The notes beneath the pieces are model-generated. The model ran no database searches and was not told the origin of the DNA. It saw nothing but the letters and a program-made list of their open reading frames with translations. The translations under genes and the position numbers were made by a program. From NCBI GenBank assembly GCA_902702965.1, contig CACRXP010001242.1:51430-115429 (forward strand): a stretch of DNA of 64,000 nt, given 5' to 3'. Source of the stretch: Spirometra erinaceieuropaei (taxonomy: Eukaryota > Platyhelminthes > Cestoda > Diphyllobothriidea > Diphyllobothriidae). Below, piece after piece: positions 11,109 through 20,150 of this stretch; position 1 is the stretch's first letter, and every line of letters starts with the position of its first letter.

Positions 11109-13880
11109 GTAGGCATTAAATTTTAAAATCCAGTTGCTATTAGTGTTTTCATAAATAAAAGCGAACATTGATCCAATGGTTTCGAAAAACTACCTCCAAA
11201 ACCCTAGCAAGTCCATACGTTAGGAAAAACCCTGGACCAGTCAATACTTAGGACATCACGAAGAACAAATACCATGTATGAACGCACAAGCAATTTATTT
11301 GGAGCGACTTTAAAACTCACCTGTTCCCTGTTCCTTTTAGAGAGAAAATAGTTACAAAGTGCATGAGTATCGATCATGCTATAAAATAGATTTGACGTCC
11401 TACGTCCAATCGATCGCTTACCAATATTTGCTTTATTTTGAAAAAGAAGAATGCTCTGGCATTTTGACTAACGGAAAGATAACCTCGGTAGCTTCTTCAC
11501 TCTCTTTTAAAGACTCAGATCTCACCAGACTCGGTTGTCTCCTACAGTGAGTGACCGATCTCATGAAATGTTGGCTGAAATTCTAAAGTGCGTTTTCGAC
11601 TAGGAAGGATTACTTGGTCGCGGTTGTAATACTGCTTATCTTTCGGCATACTCTTATGACATTTCGGACTCGACAGGATGTCGGCTTTTAAATGCGCATC
11701 TTTTCAATCTCCTGTAGAAAGCGCGCTCGGTAAAAAATGGCTACTTAAGTAGCATGCATTTTTCCTATTGATTTTCGAGAGTCTTGGAAATTCAGATATA
11801 TTTTATAGAAACCATAAACATAAATATGCTTTCTTTAAGTCAATTAATAGAAAATCACGTCTTATTTATATTTTATACTTAAGGAAGGAGTATAGTAAGG
11901 TATTAAAAAAGTTTTCTAATTGCCAAATAATTTTAAGCCTGATCATTCGTTGCATTAACGCTTAGTGATTTTACTCTACAAAGTGCATGCGTTCTGCGTA
12001 TAGAAAATCCCATATTTTTCTATGCTATTAAAGAGATATCATACAGAGTCCAAAAAAGTTTGAAATGGATGCGGACCATGTCGTACATTTCATGAGGAGC
12101 AGTGGTAAACGGCCAGGTACGATGCTATGTGAATGGACATTTCGCGGTCTTAAAAAGTCCCATAATAAAAAACTTTGTAAAAACCTAATTATACTCCTTC
12201 CTTAAGTAAAAAATATAAACAAGACGTGATTTTCTATTGACTGACTAAGAAAAAGCATATTTATGTTTATGGTTTCTATAAAATATATTTGCATTTACAA
12301 GACCCTCGAAAATCAGTGGCAAAAATGCATGCTACATAAGTAGTCATTTCATACCGAGCACGCTTTCTACAGGAGATTGAAAAGAAGTGCATTTAAAAGC
12401 CGACATCCTGTCGAGTCCGAAATGTCATAAGAGTATGCCACAAGGTAAGCAGTATTACAACCGCGACCAAGTAATCCTTCCCAGTCGAAAACGCATCTTA
12501 GAAGTTCAGCCAACATTTCATGAGATGGGTCACTCACCGTAATTTGGTCTAAAACGTACCCTCATTAAAGAAAGGATTTGTTGGAAGCTTTAGTTACTTC
12601 CGCGTGCATGCTACGCCTTCCTGCAAACAACAGCCGGATGCGAGTTTCGCATAGGCTAGCTAACCACAATCACTAAATTTCCTCACATGTATTCAGCGCA
12701 GGTGATATTTAAGCGTTCCACCGAAATCTAAAAGAATTACGCCTTCTCTCCAAGGTCAGTGTAATTTCCCTTCTGCATAGGTGGCTTTAAACGTCTAATG
12801 AAATGTCTGTCAATTATGGCCGACAACATCCAATTTCGTCCCTCCGATAATTAATTGAAGAGGTCTCATGAAGTGTAATATGCGCAGGATAAAGCTGCGA
12901 AGGTGTTTGTACTTTTGGCCGTTCTTAACCTTTCAGAAAACGTACCAAAATTTATCTGCGGCAGACCGAATAACTGATTTTTGTCCTCATACTGTAGCCT
13001 TTTGCGTCATCTTTACATCCCTTTAGGTTCTATACTTTGATTTTGAATGTACAATAGAGTGGCCATGAAATAATGACATAGCGCTCAAACTGTTTGCTTC
13101 GTCCGTTTTGTTTGTGGCCTACCTATATGCAGATACCGTGCCGCACAAGGGGTTCCCCTACGTTCAAAGTTTAAAATGACCGTTATTTTGACGATTGCTT
13201 ATAGTGTATTCGCACATGGCAGACAATATCCGGATGTTTAAGTAAAAGACTGCCTGCAAGCTTTATTACTGCAGCTTAGAAAACAAAATCACAAAGACTT
13301 AAAAACCTACTTTTAAAAAATCTATAGAACGTCTGATTTTCTGAAAACAGCCCGTTTTTTGGAATCCGCTTTGCCCGATTTTACAATAGACAAAAAAACA
13401 ATTCTAACTGCGTCAAATTTAGTTTATAAGACACTTTGGGTTAAATTATTCTCATCTGAAAGAAAAACAACTTCAGAGGAGTCATTCAAATCTATGACAG
13501 CTAGTAACTTAGGAGATTGCTGGAATATAAGGCAACGTAGATTTCTGCTTAAATGTTTTAAACATTTTGTTTGATAAAATTATTAAAACACATATTCTAC
13601 ACGAAAAAATGACGTCACCCGAAAAAAGCTTGACGAATGAGCAAAGTGCACAACGTTTTAAACGTAGAAACTGTCATATTGGTTTCATTCTTCATGAGTC
13701 AGGAGTTAGGTAGCATAATGTAGCTATCTTTTCACAAGAAAACACTATTACAGACGGCACCGAACGTGTTTTTTATCCTTTTATTAAACTATTCATTAAG
13801 TTGATGGAGTGGAAATAGTAGGAATAATGGTCACAGTGTGTGGGATGATCTAAAACGTTAGTAAATCGTGAATGTTTCAG
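11109..13880 (+). other. Gene A intron B-C
   Basis: A 2.77 kb intron dominated by a palindromic TIR element (11544-12541). The rest shows no exon. The AT-rich 13000-13560 part aligns with gene B 51830-52250. Confidence 0.55.
11544..12541. mobile_element. ~1.0 kb palindromic TIR element, non-autonomous
   Basis: The left end reads ACAGTGAGTGACCGATCTCA and TGAAATGTTGGCTGAA. The right end is its near inverse complement (TTCAGCCAACATTTCATGAG, then CACTCACCGT). The arms extend several hundred bases inward (for example GACTCGACAGGATGTCGGCT against its complement at ~12400). No transposase frame is present. It belongs to the family at 24794, 50580, 55590 and 63551. Confidence 0.75.
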
Positions 13881-13959
13881 TATTTCAGGTGGTTTTACCG
13901 AATGGATGGCGAAAAATGTATTGGCGGCACGCAGAACCTTACATGCAAGGTTCGAAAAG
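13881..13959 (+). CDS. Gene A exon C (X-domain Cys exon)
   Basis: The exon is 79 nt, phase 0 to 1, with acceptor TGTTTCAG and donor gttaga. It encodes YFRWFYRMDGEKC and NLTCKVRK. The two Cys match those in C2 (41159) and in the F exons. NLT is a glycosylation sequon. The gene B copy at 52529 is one base longer. Confidence 0.85.
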
Positions 13960-14569
13960 GTTAGAGACGAAAGTATATGAAAAAAATATTTGCTAGCGGG
14001 AAGGTTTTTGGAATTTTGGTTCATACCAAATTCGATTTTCTGTCCGTTATTTATATGGCAGGAACTCATTGCCTATGTCACTTATACTCATGCCCATGAC
14101 TGAGTTGTTGAAGTTAATAACATTTTGACTAAAAAAATATAGAGTTATATTTCTTTTGGAATTCGAGTGGTATTTACCGCCAACTCTAGTATACTTGGTC
14201 ATTATTTGCACATCTTTTGTCTTCCATCACTGACAACACAAATTTAGTCCAGCATTTTTAGGCTTTTAAGTCGAAAGCTCTCCTGCCTGAACTAAAGACT
14301 GCATGTCCGTTCGATTACAATTAGAAATGTCTCAAGTCACAAATGATCAGAGTTCACAGATTTCTGCAAAATAGCAAAACTCAAAATACCAATTCTGTTT
14401 TCCCAAAAATCCTAGGTGCGGAGCCCTTAAAATAAGATTCAAGTTGCTAAATAGTCTTATTTTTTAAACTGAAGATAGAAAGATGTGAGTGGGCAACTGA
14501 AAGCTATTTAGGCATCGCAGTTTGTAAGCTACCTGACCACATAAACCTAAAAGTCGTTCTCCCAAACAG
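13960..14569 (+). other. Gene A intron C-D2
   Basis: A 610 bp intron, alignable with gene B 52609-53239. No other feature is seen. Confidence 0.5.
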
Positions 14570-14710
14570 TTACTGGATCTTCCTTTTGGCGCGTGGAGAT
14601 CAGATCGCCTGAATCACTAGAAGCAAGCGAACTGTTATTCCAAGACACAAGGCCTCATCCTTCGAGACGATACATCATGTACAGCACTCCTTTCACTTAC
14701 AAGACCGAAA
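14570..14710 (+). CDS. Gene A exon D2 (X-domain third exon)
   Basis: The exon is 141 nt, phase 1 to 1, with acceptor CCAAACAG and donor gtgagt. It encodes VTGSSFWRVEIRSPESLEAS and an IMYSTPFTYKTE end. It has the same length and pattern as D1, so it is an internal duplicate. The gene B copy is 53240-53380. Confidence 0.87.
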
Positions 14711-16859
14711 GTGAGTGCTTACGCAAACTTCTCACGATTTTGCCCAATAAACCAGTATAGGTGCTTTCATAACTCTTTTCATCTGTATAATTATTTGCGA
14801 TCTATAACATAGAGGGGCAACAGTTTGTGCTTTTAAATATAAGTGAGTTGCATTTGCGGTCGAAAACAGTCGCTTGAGAAAAATCATTAACGTTCTAGGC
14901 ATTCTTCTTTTCTGCTTGATCGTTTTGTTCAGTCGCCAACTGAAGGGAAACTTAAACTGACGACGGCACCTTATGAGGTGTTCGGTATGCCATTTTAGTC
15001 AACATTACAATAAAGGCTATGCAAACTACAAAAGGTGGAAATTGTCATCCCGCGGACTAAAATTAAGGCTTTGTCAAACGGTTCTAGAAACATCTGTTAG
15101 ACTATTGCGCACCAAATGACTACTTGCGACCGAGTATTATTTAAGTAAGATTGTGGAGCTAATAAGCTTAATAGAATTGACGGCGGGAATACAGTGTCGC
15201 AACACTTAGAATTGTCTATTCCCCCACCAGCCTGTCTTACGGGCGGACTACTACTACTACCACTAATACTACTACTACCACCACCACTACTACTGCTACT
15301 ACTACCACTACTACAGCTGTTACTACTAATACTACTACCACTGGCGGGAATACAGTGTCGCAACACTGAAGAAAACTTTTTCCCCCGTCTACCACCACTG
15401 ATACGGCGAATACTACTAATAATCCTACTATTAGTACTACTACTACTACCACCGCCACCACGACTGCCAATGCTACTCTACCAACGCTTACAGTATGGGT
15501 AACTAACTGCAATAATACTAGCATTAGTAACGGAGTGTTGCGACACTGGTATCCAACCGAATTGACTGATACATGTCTACCAGGGAAAAGCTTTAGTGAT
15601 AATATGTGTGGCTACGAAACCCTAAAAACAAGCAGAAACCTTTGAACGCTTAACACATGCGTTGTTAGAAAACCACCTCCAAAATAAAAACTTTCTTCAA
15701 ACCAATATCATCTATCAAGTACCACATTTGAAAGTGACGCTAGTTCTCGATGGAGGTAATGCATGCAACAAACGATTTGGCTGTCCTTCCATGCAACATG
15801 ATTTAGCTTCCCAGAATCTACAGAATAAGTGAATAAGTGCACACTGTTTAGAGAAATTCTTGTGAACTGGCTTCACTATATTAGATGGAGGAACGCCCAG
15901 CTCTTATGTACAGAGTCCGTATTTCGCGATTCCTTCTACGGCATGCGTGTAGAAAAATTTTCGGAGAAAAAGTAACAGATTATCGTGAAGAAACGCGCTT
16001 TGGGGAGTGTTAGCTCTTTATTAGCTAGTCAAAGTCATCTGACGTATATTGAGTCAAAACCTAAACCATGACTGTCATTCATGTGAATTAGCCTCAAACG
16101 TGTGTTCAGGCAACTGAGTAAGCACTCCGCTATAAACCAAGTCAGGTTCGTGTGTTTGCTAGTTGCAAATGCCATTAATTCTAACGTTTAAATACAAAGT
16201 ACTTGTTCATCTGTTTGGTCCTCCGCCCTAGAGTCTAGAATAAACTAATATGACCATGGTTCAGTCCGGGAGGTCGTTCATCTGCTATTTTGCAAAAAAT
16301 ACTTACTAAAACTGCGTGATTTTTAAGTATAGATAACACGCATACGCTCCTTACGTATGACACCCTATAGAAACAATCTAACGAGAAAACCATTTCCCGT
16401 TATTTGCTTTTTTGGTGAAGGGTACCGGGGTGGACTGGGCCACTTGCTAAGATCCCAGCTGTTGGCACCGCTGTTTGGACGGTGGTGGGTGCTTTGTGGC
16501 TTCTAGGGCTAGTGAATTAATTACAAGAATACTCTGACAATAAACTATTACGGAATCCCGTCTCGCAACCTAAATTAACTATTCCACGGGCTGCTTGAAC
16601 TCAACTTTTGGACATGGATGTTATTTTGCGAGAATAACCACTGACCTCATCCAATGTTCCCGATGGATGCTTTTTGTCTGTTGACGGAGTAAAAACTCGC
16701 TTGAATCTAAACTTCCAAATGCGTACCGTTTTAAGCCATTGCACGTTAGGTGAATACTTAATTGTTTCTGTATGGACTACTATTAACGATCGAATAGTAT
16801 ATTTTTCTGCCGTCTTCTGCGGAGGTTATGTTTGAAGCTCAAATGTGCCTTTCCCTCAG
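14711..16859 (+). other. Gene A intron D2-E2
   Basis: A 2.15 kb intron containing the ACT-rich repeat block (15181-15550). 15600-16800 aligns in patches with gene B 53950-55000, including GGACTGGGCC and GTTGGCACCG at ~16430 and ~54610. No exon is supported. Confidence 0.55.
15181..15550. repeat. ACT/ACC trinucleotide block bounded by a repeated 25-mer
   Basis: Two arrays of imperfect ACT/ACC triplets. GGCGGGAATACAGTGTCGCA is repeated directly at ~15182 and ~15343, and its core returns inverted (AGTGTTGCGACACT) at ~15534. Open frames here are low-complexity poly-Leu or poly-Val. Confidence 0.85.
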
Positions 16860-16969
16860 GTCGCTTTCTCCTCGAACTCTCTCACCCCTTTGTCCATCAC
16901 GCAACTAAATGTTCATCTGCCTCGATCAGATGTGCTTTTGAACACAAGGGGGAAAGCGAACATGTTCGG
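16860..16969 (+). CDS. Gene A exon E2 (terminal Y-domain first exon)
   Basis: The exon is 110 nt, phase 1 to 0, with acceptor TCCCTCAG and donor gtatgt. It encodes RFLLELSHPFVHHATKCSS and IRCAFEHKGESEHVR. The gene B copy at 55044-55153 has identical length. The HPFVH block matches APFVH in exon E. Confidence 0.85.
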
Positions 16970-16979
16970 GTATGTACAA

Positions 16980-17085
16980 GATAATCAGTATTAAAAGATA
17001 TTAGTATTAAATCGGTATTAATCAGTATTAATCAGAATTAATCAAAATTAATCAGTATTAATCAATATTAAAGACAATCAGTACT
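16980..17085. repeat. AT-rich minisatellite
   Basis: About seven imperfect copies of a ~10-mer like ATCAGTATTA or ATCAGAATTA in tandem. Confidence 0.8.
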
Positions 17086-17182
17086 ATAACCGCGACAAAG
17101 TAATTCTTCCTAATCGAATGCGCACTTCAGAATGATCAGAAGAAGAAGCGATCGCTGGAACAAGGGCTTTATTCGCCTGACG

Positions 17183-17212
17183 TTTCGGACTCTCACTTGA
17201 ATCCATCATCAG
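17183..17212 (-). ncRNA. Hammerhead ribozyme-like core (copy 2, left palindrome arm)
   Basis: On the minus strand: CTGATGA, a six-base-pair stem GGATTC/GAGTCC with loop AAGTGA, then GAAA. All core bases are intact. Confidence 0.72.
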
Positions 17213-17253
17213 AGGCAGTGGCAGAAAAGGCAGACCCTTTTCTGCCACTGTAT

Positions 17254-17283
17254 CTGATGATGGATTCAAGTGAGAGTCCGAAA
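17254..17283 (+). ncRNA. Hammerhead ribozyme-like core (copy 3, right palindrome arm)
   Basis: Same core and stem II as copy 2 on the opposite strand. AATAAAGCCC follows 10 bp downstream. Confidence 0.72.
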
Positions 17284-17899
17284 CGTCAGGCGAATAAAGC
17301 CCTTGTTCCAGCGATCGCTTCTTCTTCTGATCAACTAGTTCCTGGAACTCGCATCATCGCTTGTATCGGCATTTCAGAATTTCAGCCAACATTTCATGAG
17401 ATCCGTCACTCACTGTATACGTGGACTTTTCTGAACTGGGATTTTGTAAACATTCGGGAAACAAACATCGTCTCAAAAAGCCTTTGTTCATTAACCTATT
17501 TATTAATGTCAGGCAATCATAGGACAAAATCTCAGTTAATATGGATCAGTGGCATGTAATCCTGATTAAGAATATTTGATTAACCGGTGGCAATGCTGCC
17601 ATTTTTGTACAAACATAAACACATATACGTCGGGATATTTTAGTAGCATATATCACTGTCACGTCTGATATGAATAACTTCCGGGCATATAAGAGAAGGA
17701 GTCTCATTTGTAAAATATCAGAGAGGACGAGGTTTCTAGAAGCCTGGAAAGCATGTAATAGTCGTCTACTAGGACAATAATCTGAGTCTCATCAAATGAC
17801 AAGCTTGTCTAGTTTATAGATATATATTCTGCAAATCTGGATTAACTACAAGATGTGTCACAAATATCGCCTGTATCCGCAGCTGTTGCGTAGTTCAAC

Positions 17900-19200
17900 A
17901 GATCATCCTTGGCTGGGCCCTTGGATGCCGTCACTCTGTAACATTCGACATCGCATGCTTCTGCACCCTTCTTTTGTAAGAAAACAGTCATTTATCAGGG
18001 CATTTATCGGTTAGCGACGCACATTCAGGTGGCAGTCTGCGTGACGCCATATGTGACTTCCGATTCAGTGGTCGCACTACAGCCAAGTAAAGTTGAGTTT
18101 TCTTGTCGTCTGCGTTCCCGCCCTCACTTGTACACCAGCTCCTCCGATATGCTGCGCTTTTCGTGCTCCTGACGCTGAGGCAGTTGACCCCCTGCAGACG
18201 GTCATAACTTCTTAATTCGGACCAGACAGAACACAACATTCCTCCAGACTGACGGTCGAGTCCAGGCCACAAGGAAGGCCTTCGTATGAGCAGGTATATT
18301 GAGAATCAAACGAGATGCGATAGCCACGCTGTTACGAGACCACCAAAAACACGACTAGGGGAGTATGCGTCGCGCGAGACTTACGAGTCTGCGGAAGCGT
18401 GTATTTGACATGAATCAAGACGCCAATAATTTGAGACTGAGACACATGTTTGCGGTTGGTGCCGGAGTAATAAAGTGTTCAGTTTTTGCAATACTTATCC
18501 ACTCATTGTAATGCCAGTCTGGTTGAGCTCTCTTTGATCATACGGATGGATATCAAATAATCCCCCCCCCATGTAATTCATGGGACCCGTCGGTTTGACC
18601 GTCGCGAGCGACGATGTCCACAGTTTGCTTCAAAACGCAATGGACACAGGGCGGTGACTTCTGCGTGTGCTGCTCACGAAGGTGGTCTGTGCACGATGGA
18701 TTACGTTTTGCCAGAACAAAAGGGGGACAACTTGTATCCCATCTGAATGGGAGTGCCCTACAGGCCAAATTCAGAAGAAGCCACTACAACCTGATCTTCC
18801 ATCCTAAAAGAAGGCCCGAATTATTCAGTCAGGTGACAACGTCCCCAGCCCCGACGTTTGGCACGTCACGATAGATTTAGGCGTTTTAGATTTTGTTGTA
18901 ATGTGGAATGCGCTGAGGGACAGGAGGCCCCCCGAGAGTCGACTCCATCCTCTGTTCCCATTCACTAGTCCCCTCTCCAATCCTGTCAGCCACCTAGGGC
19001 TTCGATTTGACGCAAGTAGCTGGCGCAGCGTGCAGTCGAAGCCGCCTGTTTTGGCACTTTTTACGAGATGCGCAGTCTCACCAATACGTGCCTCGCGTTG
19101 GTCCATCGCACGTCCAGTGAGGCTCCCAGCCATGTGATGAAGGTTGACATACCGCCTTTCGTGCCATCCTTTGTTAATGAGTTGGAAAGACCTGATCACA
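17900..19200. repeat. GC-richer repeat block, gene A copy
   Basis: Low-stop but frame-inconsistent sequence matching ~56800-58260 in the equivalent intron of gene B (for example GACAACTTGTATCCCATCTG against GACGACTTGTATCCCACCTG). No protein frame is conserved between the copies. Confidence 0.6.
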
Positions 19201-19452
19201 ATTGTAACGGCGTTCGAAACAACTTAACAGACAAATAGGCCTAAAATCCAACACGGGAAACGTCGTATATGACGTGGAGGACGTGTGTGATCACGTTCAC
19301 GTATGAGATCCTGTCGACCTTCACGAGTAACTTTGTCCGTCGCCTAAACTTGAGAGCAGTCACCCAAGTCATTATTAGAAGAACCTATTTACATTGGAAC
19401 CTTCTGTACGGTAACTTTGTCAGCATAACCGTCCCCCTTTATTTCGATGTAG

Positions 19453-19516
19453 TTCAGGCTTTACACAAAATACCGGACGATTTGTGGAATCGGCCATCGA
19501 GACCTGCCACCTTGTA
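19453..19516 (+). CDS. Gene A exon F2 (terminal Y-domain Cys exon, 64 nt)
   Basis: Phase 0 to 1; acceptor GATGTAG, donor gtgagt. It encodes FRLYTKYRTICGIGHRDLPP ending in Cys, with two Cys as in C and F. The gene B copy is 59265-59328, same length. Confidence 0.83.
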
Positions 19517-19598
19517 GTGAGTGCTTTGAGTTTGCTACGCAAACCTTTGTCAGAGCATCAGTGACCCTACTAATTATCTAACCTCGTTTATTCTCCAG
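19517..19598 (+). other. Gene A last coding intron (82 bp)
   Basis: gtgagt...ttctccag. By eye only one base differs from the gene B intron (59329-59410), far fewer than in other introns. Confidence 0.85.
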
Positions 19599-19762
19599 AA
19601 AAGGTGGTTTTCGACACCGAGGCTGGTACTGTTACGGTGACTGCTGATGTTTACAGGGGCGATATTAATGGAGAACGGTATGGGATTTTTACTTGTGAAT
19701 CAAAGGACCTTGAGGATCTCCATCACCTGGTTGATTTCGGACACGACAACGTCGCAGAATAG
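19599..19762 (+). CDS. Gene A exon A2 (last coding exon, TAG stop)
   Basis: Phase 1 in. It encodes KVVFDTEAGTVTVTADVYRG, RYGIFTCESKDLED and LHHLVDFGHDNVAE, then TAG at 19760-19762. The LVDFG block places it as an A-type exon. The stop abuts gtaagc, a good donor, so the exon most likely ends at the stop and splices to a 3'UTR exon. Confidence 0.87.
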
Positions 19763-20048
19763 GTAAGCATTTGGAAAGAGGTTGTAAAATTAACATTAAC
19801 AATTTAAAGTTTGGTGAGGAATGACGCAATAAGTCTGTTTTTAATCATTTACAGAAGGTTTTGAGCAGGTTTATCCTTCCCTAGCAACCTTTGCTAAAGC
19901 TGTAACAACTGTAAGGCTTTATATATTTTTATGTAATGAAGCAAATACTTCAAGTGTATCAACACATGTCATTTATTATTATCATAAAAAGATTGCCAAC
20001 TGGAATTCTATCAGGCGTCATAACGAATTCTCATCTTCCATATTTCAG
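19763..20048 (+). other. Probable 3'UTR intron of gene A
   Basis: Begins gtaagc and ends TATTTCAG. The same arrangement is seen in gene B (59575-59856). Confidence 0.6.
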
Positions 20049-20150
20049 TCATTCGGCCTCGACGGGAGGAGAAAAACAGACGTGGAAAGTTATTTTAACT
20101 GTTTTGATGTCTTCTGTCTTCAGACTAAATAAAACATGAAATTCCTTCCC
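20049..20150 (+). other. Probable 3'UTR exon of gene A
   Basis: Starts TCATTCGGCCTC after TTTCAG; the gene B equivalent starts TCATTCAGCCTC. It ends shortly after AATAAA. Confidence 0.6.
20128..20133 (+). promoter_or_regulatory. Polyadenylation signal, gene A
   Basis: AATAAA in the context CTAAATAAAAC; gene B has AATAAA in the same context (59936). Confidence 0.7.

Larger units (their letters stand above)
17133..17333. mobile_element. 201 bp palindrome of two head-to-head PLE terminal repeats
   Basis: Both arms run from TGATCAGAAGAAGAAGCGAT inward to CAGTGGCAGAAAAGG, centred near 17233. Each arm carries the AATAAAGCCC tail and a complete hammerhead core. No RT or endonuclease lies between them. 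Confidence 0.85.
17070..17425. mobile_element. TIR-element arm interrupted by a hammerhead palindrome
   Basis: 17075-17130 (CAGTACTATAACCGCGACAA, AGTAATTCTTCC) and 17370-17410 (TTTCAGCCAACATTTCATGA) are consecutive pieces of the right arm of the 11544-12541 element (compare 12440-12540). The 201 bp palindrome lies between them, so it inserted into this arm. Confidence 0.7.
16970..19452 (+). other. Gene A intron E2-F2
   Basis: Contains a short ATTA minisatellite (16980-17085), the hammerhead palindrome (17133-17333) inside a TIR-element arm (~17070-17425), and a GC-richer repeated block (~17900-19200) shared with gene B ~56800-58260. No exon is supported. Confidence 0.55.
903..20150 (+). other. 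Gene A locus: 3' part of a multi-domain, micro-exon-containing gene
   Basis: Twelve coding exons plus a 3'UTR exon are supported by GT..AG borders, compatible phases and a paralogous copy about 40 kb downstream with the same exon sizes. In order the exons are D1, E, F, A, micro-1, micro-2, B, C, D2, E2, F2, A2 (stop). They make one partial X domain (D1), a Y domain (E-F-A), a micro-exon linker, an X domain (B-C-D) and a terminal Y domain. Each domain is about 90 residues, with Cys in fixed exon positions and N-glycosylation sequons (NLT in D1, NGT in B, NLT in C). An extracellular glycoprotein with beta-sandwich-like repeats is inferred, not shown. The start codon and signal peptide are outside the window. 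I do not recognise the family. Confidence 0.8.

Noticed and set aside
15194..15524. ~100-codon poly-Leu and poly-Val frames
   Set aside because: Produced by the ACT/ACC triplet arrays; low complexity, no conservation in gene B.
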